Source: Planctomycetaceae bacterium
GTDB taxonomy: Bacteria > Planctomycetota > Planctomycetia > Pirellulales > Thermoguttaceae
Assembly (NCBI GenBank): GCA_031266315.1
Contig: JAISBG010000038.1
Coordinates: 1 to 16,391, forward strand
Direction of reading: 5' to 3'
DNA length: 16,391 bases
Shown: positions 8,468-16,277 of the stretch, in pieces
How the letters are laid out: every line of letters begins with the position of its first letter
Position numbering within the stretch: position 1 is the stretch's first letter
Position numbers and translations under genes: made by a program
The notes under the pieces: model-generated
Database searches by the model: none
Told to the model about the DNA's origin: nothing
What the model saw: the letters and a program-made list of their open reading frames with translations, nothing else

Positions 8468-8568
8468 AAGAAATAATGTTGAGTTTTTGGTGATGTTCGC
8501 GTAAATACATAAATAATTATAAAAAATGTGTAACATCGTCAGGTTGTCTTCAAAAGGTGAAATAATCA

Positions 8569-9210
8569 ATGAATTATATTAACGTCTTATTTGATCTGGA
8601 TGGGACATTGACTGATCCGTGCGAAGGAATAACAAATTCTGTAAAATATTCACTTGAAAAATTCGGCATTGCTGAAAAAGACAACGGGAAATTAAAATTG
8701 TTTATAGGACCGCCGTTGGAAAAATCATTTATGGAATATTACGGTTTTGATAAAAACACCGCTCAAAAAGCCGTCAAATATTATAGAGAATATTTTTCAG
8801 AAAAAGGAATTTATGAAAATTTATTGTATGAAGGAATAGAAAATGTGTTAAAAGAATTAAATGCCCAAAGTAAAAACTGCATTATCGCAACATCAAAACC
8901 GGAAATATTCGCAATAAAAATAGTCCGATATTTTCAAATAGAAAAATATTTCAAATATATCGTTGGAAGTAATATCGAAGGAACTTTTATTGAAAAAGAA
9001 GATATTATAAAGTCTGTTTTGGAAAAATATAAATTAAAAAATGACGTAACTATAATGGTGGGAGATAGAAAATACGATATTATAGGAGCAAATAAAAATA
9101 GAATAAACAGTATCGGTGTATTATATGGATATGGAACAAGGGAAGAGTTGGAAAAAGAAAAACCAACCTATCTTTGTAATCGTGTCAATGAATTATTGCA
9201 ATTATTATAA
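8569..9210 (+). CDS. HAD-superfamily phosphatase (phosphoglycolate-phosphatase-like)
   Basis: 213 aa. The ATG at 8569 has AAGGTG about 9 bases upstream. HAD motifs are complete: FDLDGT with nucleophile Asp9 and acid/base Asp11, motif II IIATSKP (Thr108/Ser109), a Lys at 143 as motif III candidate, and VGDRKYD (Asp166, Asp170) as motif IV. The small helical C1 cap (about 17-85) places it in subfamily IA with PGP/5'-nucleotidase-type enzymes. The substrate is probably a small phosphometabolite such as a nucleotide or phosphoglycolate. Base use is clearly AT-richer than its neighbours, with many AAA, AAT, ATA and AGA codons, unlike the CGT/CGG-rich genes around it. This suggests recent acquisition from an AT-rich donor such as a Firmicute or Bacteroidete. 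It faces the MFS gene, with a repeat element in between. Confidence 0.92.
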   Translation: MNYINVLFDLDGTLTDPCEGITNSVKYSLEKFGIAEKDNGKLKLFIGPPLEKSFMEYYGFDKNTAQKAVKYYREYFSEKGIYENLLYEGIENVLKELNAQSKNCIIATSKPEIFAIKIVRYFQIEKYFKYIVGSNIEGTFIEKEDIIKSVLEKYKLKNDVTIMVGDRKYDIIGANKNRINSIGVLYGYGTREELEKEKPTYLCNRVNELLQLL

Positions 9211-9220
9211 GTGAACTTCG

Positions 9221-9482
9221 TAATAATTCAGTGGAATTTTTGTCGAAATAAAGTAAACAACCACAAGGTGGGCGATCCGTCCGCTGGACGGTCGCGCCGG
9301 TTGACTCGCATTGACTCCAAAACGGAAGGCAACACAAGTTGCCGTCGTTATTCTAATTCACTGTCGGCTATCGCCGACGCAACCTTTTAACAAATAGCAA
9401 AAGGTTACCCACCTTGTGGTTGCCTACCTCTTGAATTTTATCCATAAAATCGATTATTGATGAAAACTCCACTGAAATATTA
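9221..9482. repeat. Hairpin-rich intergenic repeat, copy 1 (MITE-like)
   Basis: It fills the gap between the convergent HAD and MFS genes. The outer ends are inverted (TAATAATTCAGTGG...CCACTGAAATATTA after allowing one or two mismatches), and inner ends repeat AACCACAAGGTGGG and its complement. Inside are hairpins at 9272-9295 (GCGA/TCGC plus CCGTCC-GCT-GGACGG), 9363-9378 (GTCGGC-TATC-GCCGAC) and 9380-9406. A TTCG flanks each side (9217-9220, 9483-9486), possibly a 4-bp target duplication, though four bases can match by chance. It may also end both convergent transcripts. Confidence 0.75.
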
Positions 9483-9492
9483 TTCGTTTTTT

Positions 9493-10716
9493 TTATTTCG
9501 TTCGGATATTCGGCAGAAACCACGTAATCAATCCTAAGAGCGGCATGAACGAACAAATATCATAGACTAATTCAATTCCGCCATGATCGGCAAGACTGCC
9601 CAGAAAAGCAGAGGCAATACCGCCGACACCAAATGAAAAACCGAAAAATAAACCGGCAATTGTTCCGACTCTGCCCGGAACTAATTCTTGTGCGTAAATC
9701 AAAATTGCCGGAAACGACGACGCCATGATAACTCCAATAATAACAGTTAATACGCAGGTTTCCCAAAGCGAATCAACATAAGGCAATAATAATGTAAACG
9801 GAGCCGCACCGAGAATGGAAACCCAGATCACATATTTTCGTCCGATTTTATCGCCGACAGGACCGCCGATAATTGTTCCGGCGGCAACCGCAAAAAGAAA
9901 AATAAATAAATAAATCTGAGAATATTGTACGGAAACATTGAACTTTTCAATAAGGTAAAACGTGTAAAAATTCGTCAGGCTAACCGTGTAAACATTTTTT
10001 GAAAAAACAAGCAGCAATAATATTGCAACTGAAACAATGATGTTGTATTTTGACAACGATAAATGTTCGGTTTTTGATTTTTTTTGTTCTGTTTTTTTCG
10101 GTAGTTTAATTTGTTCCAATTTTCGTGCATACCAATGTCCGATAGGAATCATGAAGAGAATGGCACAAAAAACGACAATTCCAAACCAGGCGATATTTTT
10201 TTGACCGTAAGGAGCGATGAGGAGTGCGGCAAGGAGTGGTCCCAATGAAGAGCCGGCGTTTCCGCCGACCTGAAACAGAGATTGAGCCAATCCAAACCGT
10301 CCGCCGGAAGCGATGTAGGCAATTCGGGAAGATTCCGGGTGAAAAACCGCCGAACCGAAACCAATCAACGCAACAGAAACAAGAATCAACGGAAAATTCC
10401 ACGCTTGCGAAAGCAAAATAATTCCTGCCAATGTTGAAGTCATTCCGATTGGCAACGCATACGGTTGCGGATATTTATCGGTGTACCAACCGACAATCGG
10501 TTGGAAAATCGACGACGCAAACTGAAATGTTGTCGCAATCAACCCGATTTGAGTAAACGACAACAAAAGCGAATCTTTCAATAACGGATAACTTGCCGCA
10601 ATCAGTGATTGAAACGTATCGTTGAAAAGATGTGAAAGACACAATGCCCAAAGAATAAGATAGACGGTTCCTTGATTATTGTGTTGGATTTTATCTTCAT
10701 CCTTGATTGTATTCAT
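9493..10716 (-). CDS. MFS exporter, fosmidomycin-resistance (Fsr) type
   Basis: 407 aa with about 12 hydrophobic membrane segments. The N-half contains LCLSHLFNDTFQSLIAASYPLL, the loop 2-3 motif GWYTDKYPQP, and the signature GFGSAVFHPESSRIAY...GLAQSLFQVGGNAGSSLGPLLAA, which is typical of the Fsr branch of the major facilitator superfamily. The central loop is lysine-rich (KLPKKTEQKKSKTEH). The C-half has a second motif-A-like loop, GGPVGDKIGRKYV. Fsr homologues export fosmidomycin and other small molecules using the proton gradient; the native substrate here is unknown. The ATG at 10716 lies about 70 bases after a good promoter; no strong SD is seen. The length is normal and the frame intact. 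Confidence 0.9.
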   Translation of the reverse strand: MNTIKDEDKIQHNNQGTVYLILWALCLSHLFNDTFQSLIAASYPLLKDSLLLSFTQIGLIATTFQFASSIFQPIVGWYTDKYPQPYALPIGMTSTLAGIILLSQAWNFPLILVSVALIGFGSAVFHPESSRIAYIASGGRFGLAQSLFQVGGNAGSSLGPLLAALLIAPYGQKNIAWFGIVVFCAILFMIPIGHWYARKLEQIKLPKKTEQKKSKTEHLSLSKYNIIVSVAILLLLVFSKNVYTVSLTNFYTFYLIEKFNVSVQYSQIYLFIFLFAVAAGTIIGGPVGDKIGRKYVIWVSILGAAPFTLLLPYVDSLWETCVLTVIIGVIMASSFPAILIYAQELVPGRVGTIAGLFFGFSFGVGGIASAFLGSLADHGGIELVYDICSFMPLLGLITWFLPNIRTK

Positions 10717-10792
10717 CTATAATAATTTCCCGATGAATATTTGTTCGATATTCTCTTGTTGGTCAGAATGTACAAGATAGTTATGATTTTTA

Positions 10793-10820
10793 ATTATCCG
10801 AATGATTTCCAGATTGTCAA
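10793..10820 (-). promoter_or_regulatory. Sigma70-type promoter for the MFS gene
   Basis: On the minus strand: TTGACA (10820-10815), a 16-base spacer and GATAAT (10798-10793, 5 of 6). The predicted start near 10786 is about 70 bases upstream of the MFS ATG. The rest of 10821-10917 shows nothing I can name. Confidence 0.6.
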
Positions 10821-10917
10821 GACCATATTACAAAGCAATTCTGAAGAAATACGAATTGGGTTATAATTACCCGTAATTTATTGATTTATGTCACAAAAAA
10901 AACGATTGCAAATAGAG

Positions 10918-11172
10918 TAATATTTCAGTGGAATTTTTTCGTTAAAAATTTGTAAAAGTAGGCAATCACAAGGTGGGCAACCGTTCACTGAATGGTTGTG
11001 TCGGCAATAGTCGACTGTGAACCAGATTAACATTGGCAAATGGTGTTGCCTTCCGTTTTGGAGTCAATGAAGACTCAACCGGCGCGACCGTTCAGCGAGT
11101 CGTTTGATAAATAGCCCACCTCTCGATGCGGATTGCCTACCTTTAACGAAAATTTCACTGAATTGAATTATT
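10918..11172. repeat. Hairpin-rich intergenic repeat, copy 2
   Basis: It lies between the divergent MFS and DUF4159 genes. It begins TAATATTTCAGTGGAATTTT and ends with the degenerate inverse near AAAATTTCACTGAA. It shares with copies 1 and 3 the GGCAATCACAAGGTGGGC block, a hairpin at 10977-10999 (GCAACCGTTC-ACT-GAATGGTTGT), GTTGCCTTCCGTTTTGGA and an inverted GATTGCCTACC end. It is more decayed than the others; the GTCGGC hairpin is largely lost. Confidence 0.75.
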
Positions 11173-11273
11173 AACAATTTCGCATCCTTCTGCGTTTTTA
11201 GCACATTTTCGCGTGTTAAAAAAATACTTGTTTGTTGACGTTGCGGAATATTAGGAAAAATTTGTCCGTTTCG

Positions 11274-11311
11274 GAAAAAATATTAAGAAAAATATTGAGA
11301 AAAAATATTAA
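11274..11311 (+). repeat. Three tandem GAAAAATATTRA units upstream of a promoter
   Basis: Units of 13, 12 and 13 bases in a row (11274-11286, 11287-11298, 11299-11311), A-tract rich and close to helical spacing. They end 26 bases upstream of the -35 box at 11338. They could act as a bent-DNA or UP-like element. Confidence 0.45.
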
Positions 11312-11337
11312 ATTATCTGGATTGGGAGAAAATTCTC

Positions 11338-11366
11338 TTGAAATAAATAAAAAAACATGATAATAT
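11338..11366 (+). promoter_or_regulatory. Strong sigma70-type promoter for the DUF4159 gene
   Basis: TTGAAA (11338-11343, 5 of 6), a 17-base spacer and TAATAT (11361-11366, 4 of 6), in an A-rich setting. The predicted start near 11373 leaves a leader of about 75 bases to the ATG at 11449. Confidence 0.6.
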
Positions 11367-11448
11367 TTACAGGAATGTTTCGTGTTTTGATCGAATTAAT
11401 TGTTTTTTCGATCTTTTGTACCAAAAACTCTATTTCGGAGCCGTATCT

Positions 11449-13053
11449 ATGAAATCATCCCAACTAAAATCAAACCGAGAGGATGTTCGCCGTTCACGGC
11501 GGAATTTTTTGGAAAAAATCGGTCATGTAACTGCAGCAGTCAGTGTCTCGACCACCGGAGCGGTTGTCACTCCGGATCTTGTTACCGGCGTAGTCTTTGC
11601 GGAAGAAGAAAATTCCGGTCCGATTGACTGCGGTCCACCGCCCAAAGCTGTCAACGCTACGCAAACCGGCGGCGAAGGTTTCGCTCCGCTTCCGCTTCCC
11701 GTAACGCCGCTTCGCCGAAGTGAAAAGAAACGTCCGCCAAGTCCGCCATCGTTAATCGGGAAATTGGCTCTTGGTGCTCCTCGTTTTGTCGTTAAAGACG
11801 GTAAACAAACAATGTATCGCGACTGGATGACAGATCCTGCCGATGTGAAAACGCTTCTCGATTGGACAAATTCTAAACTTGGTATCAATTATCGCGGTGT
11901 CGAATCTGATTTGTCCTCTTTTTCCTTCGACCCGCGCGAACTTCCGGCGTTGCTTGTTGCCGGTCACAATAAATTTGAATTAACCGACAAAATACGCGAA
12001 GACCTTGCCCGATATGTTCTCGATGGCGGAACAATTGTTGCGGATGCCTGTTGTGGTTGGAAGGATTTTACCGAATCGTTCCGGCGCGAAATGGGGTTGA
12101 TCTTTCCGCAACGTCCTATGCGAAAAATGTTACCGGATAATCCGGTGTTCGCTTCTTATTACAAGTTGAACCAGCAGTTTAACTACAAAAAAGGGGACGG
12201 AACCGAATATTCGGCGGAACCAAGTCTCGAATCAATTGAAATCGGTTGCCGTGATGCGGTTATTTTCTCAACGGCGGATATGACTTGCGGTTGGGACGGA
12301 CACGAACACGATCGCGGAACACGAATGACCATTGATTTAGCGCGTCAGGTCGGAGCAAATATTGTTACGTATATGCTCGGAACATTCCAATTGGGACGAT
12401 TTTTGAGCACTTCAAAAGTCTATCACGAATAAGGAGAACCAAGCCGTGACGATTTTGTTTTTGCTCAGATTGTTCACGAAGGAGATTGGGATCCTGATCC
12501 CGATGCCGTCCATAATCTGATGAAATTCGTCAAAGAAAATACGACAATGGAAGTCAAATTTAAACGGCAAAATGTCCAGATGAAAGATCAGGTGGCGTTG
12601 ACGTATCCATTATGGTATATGACGGGACATCGTGATTTCATTTGGTCGGACGAGGAAGTTTCACGGCTTCGGCAGTTTGTCAAGGCTGGCGGTATTTTCT
12701 TGGCAGATGCTTGTTGTGGTCGGAGTTCGTTTGATTCGTCATTCCGGCGGGAAATACGCAAAGCGTTTCCAGATCAAACCTTAGAACCGATTCCTTTCGA
12801 TCATCCGCTTTACAACAACCAGTTTACCATTACCAAAGCCGATTACACGCCGCGTACTTACGAAGATTTCGGTCAGTTGGAACGACCGGAGTTGGAGGCG
12901 GTCATGTTTGAAGGTAAACCCGGAGTGATTTACAGCCGGTTTGATCTTGGCAACGGCTGGGAACAATTCCCGCACGCCTACGCTTACGGTCTCAAAGATC
13001 GTTCCGCTCTTGAAATCGGAACCAACATCTTAGTTTATGCGGTAACACACTAA
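11449..13053 (+). pseudogene. Tat-exported double-DUF4159 protein with an in-frame TAA
   Basis: The frame from the ATG at 11449 (GGAG 8 bases upstream) reads a twin-arginine signal (SRRNFLEK, Arg17-Arg18), then a Pro-rich linker and a first DUF4159 domain, and stops at TAA 12430-12432 after 327 residues. The same frame then continues unbroken to 13053. It encodes GEPSRDDFVFAQIVHEGDWD and a second DUF4159 domain for about 206 more residues. Both domains share the pattern ADACCG-x3-F-x2-SFRRE. The full length would be about 534 aa. The TAA could come from a single AAA-to-TAA change. Alternatives are two separate products, the second starting at the ATG at 12520 or an unusual codon; stop readthrough; or a sequencing error. 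A promoter and a terminator bracket the whole frame, arguing that it was one gene. The function of DUF4159 is unknown; the family has a GATase-like fold and is common in planctomycetes. Confidence 0.75.
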
Positions 13054-13077
13054 TCCCGCAAAAAACATCAAAAAATC

Positions 13078-13123
13078 GGGGACTTTATCTAAATATAAAT
13101 ATAGATTAAAGTCTCCTTTTTTT
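13078..13123 (+). terminator. Rho-independent terminator after the DUF4159 gene
   Basis: The arms GGGGACTTTATCTA and TAGATTAAAGTCTCC pair across an AT-rich loop with a one-base bulge, followed directly by seven T (13117-13123). It lies 25 bases after the stop at 13053. Confidence 0.9.
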
Positions 13124-13212
13124 ATTACGGAAACAATTCTTGTAATTATTTACTGGAATTTTCCTGATTCTACCGAATTAGGTGTTTCCCGCCGGAATAG
13201 TAAAATCATTGG

Positions 13213-13638
13213 TAATATTTCAGCAGAATTTTCATTAAAGGTAAGCAATCATCAGGTGAGCGACCTTTTGTAGGTGGGCAACCTTTCGCTGAAAGGTTGC
13301 GTCGGCGTATTCGCCGACAGTGAATCAGATTAACAATAGCCAATTGTGTTGCCGACCATTTGGGAATCTGATTGCTAGCCGGAAATAGGGTACAAGTCGG
13401 CTATCGCCGACGCGACCTTTCAGCGAAAGGTCGCCCACCCATTTTCGCCGACAGTGAATCAGATTAACGACGGCAAACCGAGTTGCCTTCCGTTTTGGAA
13501 TCAAATTGTTAGCCGCCAACAAGGGCAAGTCGGCTACGCCGACGTAACCTTTTAGCGAAAGGTTACCTACCTCTTGAAGTTACCTACCTCTTGAGTTTTA
13601 TCCATAAAGTCAGTTAATAAAATTCCGCTGAATAATTA
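13213..13638. repeat. Hairpin-rich intergenic repeat, composite copy 3
   Basis: It fills most of the gap between the terminator and the YfhO gene. The ends are TAATATTTCAGCAGAATTTT and AAAATTCCGCTGAATAATTA, an imperfect inverted pair. Inside are three two-hairpin modules: 13278-13300 with 13301-13318, 13396-13411 with 13412-13434, and 13529-13543 with 13544-13566. The first is in mirror order to the other two. AGTGAATCAGATTAAC occurs twice. A 17-base tandem duplication (GTTACCTACCTCTTGA at 13562 and 13579) lies near the right end. A further terminus-like sequence, TTTACTGGAATTTTC, precedes it near 13149. The copy is about 1.7 times the size of the others, so it looks like a partial duplication or nested insertion. 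Confidence 0.8.
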
Positions 13639-13707
13639 CGACGCTTTCTATGATTCACAATTCACAAACCACAAATCAAAAATAGTACAAAAAAAAGCAA
13701 ATAAAAC

Positions 13708-16005
13708 ATGAATGGATTTTCCAAAGCGGTTTTTCCGGTTACATTTATATCGGTAACTATTTTTTTGTTGCTTTTCTGTGGTATTCCCGGTTTTCGTGAC
13801 GGGGCGCATTTTTATGCTCCGCTGTTTCAATATCTTTACGACGAAATTGCTGCGGGGCGTTTACCGCTTTGGAATCCTTACGAAAATCTTGGTCAACCGC
13901 TTGCGGCAAATCCGACAACCGCAATTTTTTATCCCGTAACACTGTTCACGCTTGGAATTTCCGTACTTTTTCAGTTTGATTCGCTCACGGCGTACACCGG
14001 TTATGTTGCCGGACATTTTTTACTGGCGTTATTTTTATGTTACCGTTTGGCGCGATGTTGGGGTTGCAGCCGTGAAGCGTCAACATTCGCCGCTCTTTGC
14101 TATGCGTTTAGCGGTAACGTTTTATTTCAGTGGAATAATGTACCGTTTTTGGTCGGTGCCGCGTGGTTGCCGGAAGCGGTTCGTCAGGCAGACCGAATGA
14201 TTCTTCGTAACAAAATTCGATACGCGGTTGGTTTTGGTGTTGTTCTGGCGTTGATGATTCTCGGCGGCGACCCGCAAGCCGCTTACAACGCGATACTTTG
14301 CGCTGTAATTCAATGGGCAATCGAATGTCGGAAATGGAAATTACGGCAATGGAGAAATTTATATTATTTTTCGTTTCTATTTCCGATGTTCCATTTTCGG
14401 TTATTATTGTTGTTTCTTTTATCCGGCGTGATTGTTTTTTTCATTGCGGCGGTTCAGATATTGCCTGCTTGGGAATTGGGAACTTTTTCAGACCGTACTT
14501 TAGCAACACATCAACAAACGATTTATTCTTTTTCTGTTCCGCCGTGGCGATTGGCTGAATTTCTGTTACCGGGAGTCGGCGGTTGGCAGTTTCCTGAAAA
14601 TGCCCGATGGTTTTCGGCGTTACCGTTCGATAATGAAATCTGGGTTCCGTCGTTTTACATGGGATTTCTGCCGGTTTTGCTGACAATCTTTTCATTTTGC
14701 GGATGCCTAAATAATGTTGATACGAATATCAATCATGTCCTGCTTAATTGCCGAATTTTTGTTGCGTTTATTGTTTTTCTGATTTTTGCTTTCGGCAGTT
14801 TGGGAAATTGGTTTATCATTTATCCGATTCTGACGTATTTACCAAGTTACGATATGTTCCGTTATCCGGCAAAATTGTTGGTTGTTGCAACGTTAATGCT
14901 TGCGATTTCTGCCGGTGCGGGATTTGACCGGTTAAAGTATGAAGAATCATTCCGACGGCGTATCAAAATTGCTCTTTGGATTTATTACATTCCGGCGATT
15001 TTTGTTTTGATAATTATATTATTTCAAGTTAATATTTTTCCGGCTGTTCCGAATTGTCCGCTTTTCGGTACGTTTAACACCGCAACCGCCCGATCAGGAC
15101 TTTTATTCACATCGATTTCTGTTTTATTTTTTACGTTCCTGATTCGCCGGGTAATTCATTGGAAATCCGCTCCGTATTTTTTGCTCTTTTTTGTTGCGTT
15201 GGATTTATTGACCGCGAACACTTGGATGTTCGCAACCGTTCCGAACCGCGAACGAAATATTGCAACGTTTTTTGACAACAATACGGCAGAAAAAACAATA
15301 CCTGTACGAATTTATCGTTTTCCGGTTTGGTATCCGGCGGAATTTGAAACAACGTCGTCCAAACAACGTTTAGCAGAAGCGATTTGCTGGGACAAAGTAT
15401 CGCTTTTTCCAAAATACACGTTACCGCAACGAATAAACGTCATTGATGTTCGTGGAACGCTGATGCCGAAAGATTACAACGCTGTTGCCGGCAAACTCCT
15501 TTCCGAATGGAAATACGGCGTACCGGGGATTTTTGAAACACATCTTGCACGGCTTGGAGTTCAATATGTTGTTGCGCCCGGTCACATAAATCTTGACGCG
15601 GAACAGATTGATTTATCGAACAATAAATCGCTTTGGAAAATCCGTAATCCGCTTGAACGTTCTTATGTTTTGTTTGAACCGAACCGGTTAGTTATTGATG
15701 TTTCACAAAAAGAATCGGGAACGGTTATTATTCCTGAACAGTATTGGCAAGGTTGGCGGGCTTTCCTTGAAGACGGTAAGGAAGTTCCGATTAGACGGGT
15801 TGAAGAAGTGTTTCGTGGAGTTGATTTACCGGCGGGCAAACATCGCTTGACAATGATTTATGATCCGCCGCTTTTCAAATTCGGAGCAATCCTGAGTTTA
15901 TCGGGTTTTATTGTAATATTATTTGTTTTTGTTTTCGGGACGGTTGTTCAAGGGCGAAGCTTGTCGCATTGCCGGCTACGGCGTACACTTGCATCTTGTC
16001 CTTAA
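13708..16005 (+). CDS. YfhO-like polytopic membrane protein
   Basis: 765 aa from the ATG at 13708; no SD. The N-terminus is a membrane segment followed by RDGAHFYAPLFQYLYDEI and GRLPLWNPYENLGQPLAANPTTAIFYP, the hallmark first loop of the YfhO family (GT-C-like fold). About a dozen hydrophobic segments follow up to roughly residue 500. Then comes a soluble region with a beta-sandwich-like end (EQYWQGWRAFLEDGKEVPIRRVEEVFRGVDLPAGKHRLTMIYDPP) and a final membrane segment. YfhO proteins act in lipid-linked sugar transfer or modification of cell-surface polymers; the donor and acceptor here are unknown. The last about 20 residues (from VVQGRSLSHC) are Arg/Cys/Ser-rich, do not resemble the family, and overlap a repeat tract, so the C-terminus may have been rewritten by repeat insertion. 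Confidence 0.9.
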   Translation: MNGFSKAVFPVTFISVTIFLLLFCGIPGFRDGAHFYAPLFQYLYDEIAAGRLPLWNPYENLGQPLAANPTTAIFYPVTLFTLGISVLFQFDSLTAYTGYVAGHFLLALFLCYRLARCWGCSREASTFAALCYAFSGNVLFQWNNVPFLVGAAWLPEAVRQADRMILRNKIRYAVGFGVVLALMILGGDPQAAYNAILCAVIQWAIECRKWKLRQWRNLYYFSFLFPMFHFRLLLLFLLSGVIVFFIAAVQILPAWELGTFSDRTLATHQQTIYSFSVPPWRLAEFLLPGVGGWQFPENARWFSALPFDNEIWVPSFYMGFLPVLLTIFSFCGCLNNVDTNINHVLLNCRIFVAFIVFLIFAFGSLGNWFIIYPILTYLPSYDMFRYPAKLLVVATLMLAISAGAGFDRLKYEESFRRRIKIALWIYYIPAIFVLIIILFQVNIFPAVPNCPLFGTFNTATARSGLLFTSISVLFFTFLIRRVIHWKSAPYFLLFFVALDLLTANTWMFATVPNRERNIATFFDNNTAEKTIPVRIYRFPVWYPAEFETTSSKQRLAEAICWDKVSLFPKYTLPQRINVIDVRGTLMPKDYNAVAGKLLSEWKYGVPGIFETHLARLGVQYVVAPGHINLDAEQIDLSNNKSLWKIRNPLERSYVLFEPNRLVIDVSQKESGTVIIPEQYWQGWRAFLEDGKEVPIRRVEEVFRGVDLPAGKHRLTMIYDPPLFKFGAILSLSGFIVILFVFVFGTVVQGRSLSHCRLRRTLASCP

Positions 16006-16042
16006 AGTCCCTTATGTCCTTCGTGTCCCCAATGTCCTTTTT
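15998..16042. repeat. 9-bp minisatellite overlapping the YfhO stop codon
   Basis: Five consecutive 9-base units start with GTCC at exactly 15998, 16007, 16016, 16025 and 16034 (GTCCTTAAA, GTCCCTTAT, GTCCTTCGT, GTCCCCAAT, GTCCTTTTT). The YfhO stop codon (16003-16005) is in the first unit. The period is a multiple of three. Confidence 0.8.
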
Positions 16043-16260
16043 TGCGGGGACGAAACATTAGCGGGAAGCCGGTGTTGAATGTGAACTTCCAATATTGGTG
16101 TACGATTCCTAAGTCCGTAGGACTTGAATGTGGATAACCCCGTGCAAACGGAGTGCAGCACGGGGTTAGGCAACCTCCTCAGCCGGAACTGCGTAGCAGT
16201 TCAACAGAGAAAATTTTTGATTATATCGGATTAGGTGTTTCGGTGTTGAAAATTATGTAG
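16043..16260. repeat. Multi-hairpin intergenic element, unrecognised
   Basis: No gene is supported here. Three perfect hairpins lie close together: 16111-16125 (AAGTCC-GTA-GGACTT), 16136-16145 with 16158-16167 (AACCCCGTGC / GCACGGGGTT, 12-base loop) and 16186-16202 (GAACTGC-GTA-GCAGTTC). Two use the same GTA loop. CGGATTAGGTGTTTC at 16227-16241 nearly repeats 13174-13188 (14 of 15). It looks like a structured dispersed repeat or RNA, but I cannot name it. Confidence 0.5.
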
Positions 16261-16277
16261 GATTTGAATTTAAATAA

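Noticed and set aside
12446..12520. GTG at 12446 behind TAAGGAG as a restart for the second DUF4159 half
   Set aside because: It has good spacing but is in the wrong frame, stopping after about 24 codons, so it cannot supply the second domain.
13325..13528. 67-codon minus-strand open frame
   Set aside because: It lies wholly within the hairpin repeat; its reading is explained by the repeat and it has no family resemblance.
9221..13638. CRISPR array
   Set aside because: The repeats are large, imperfect, inverted and scattered between genes; there are no short regularly spaced direct repeats with unique spacers and no cas genes.
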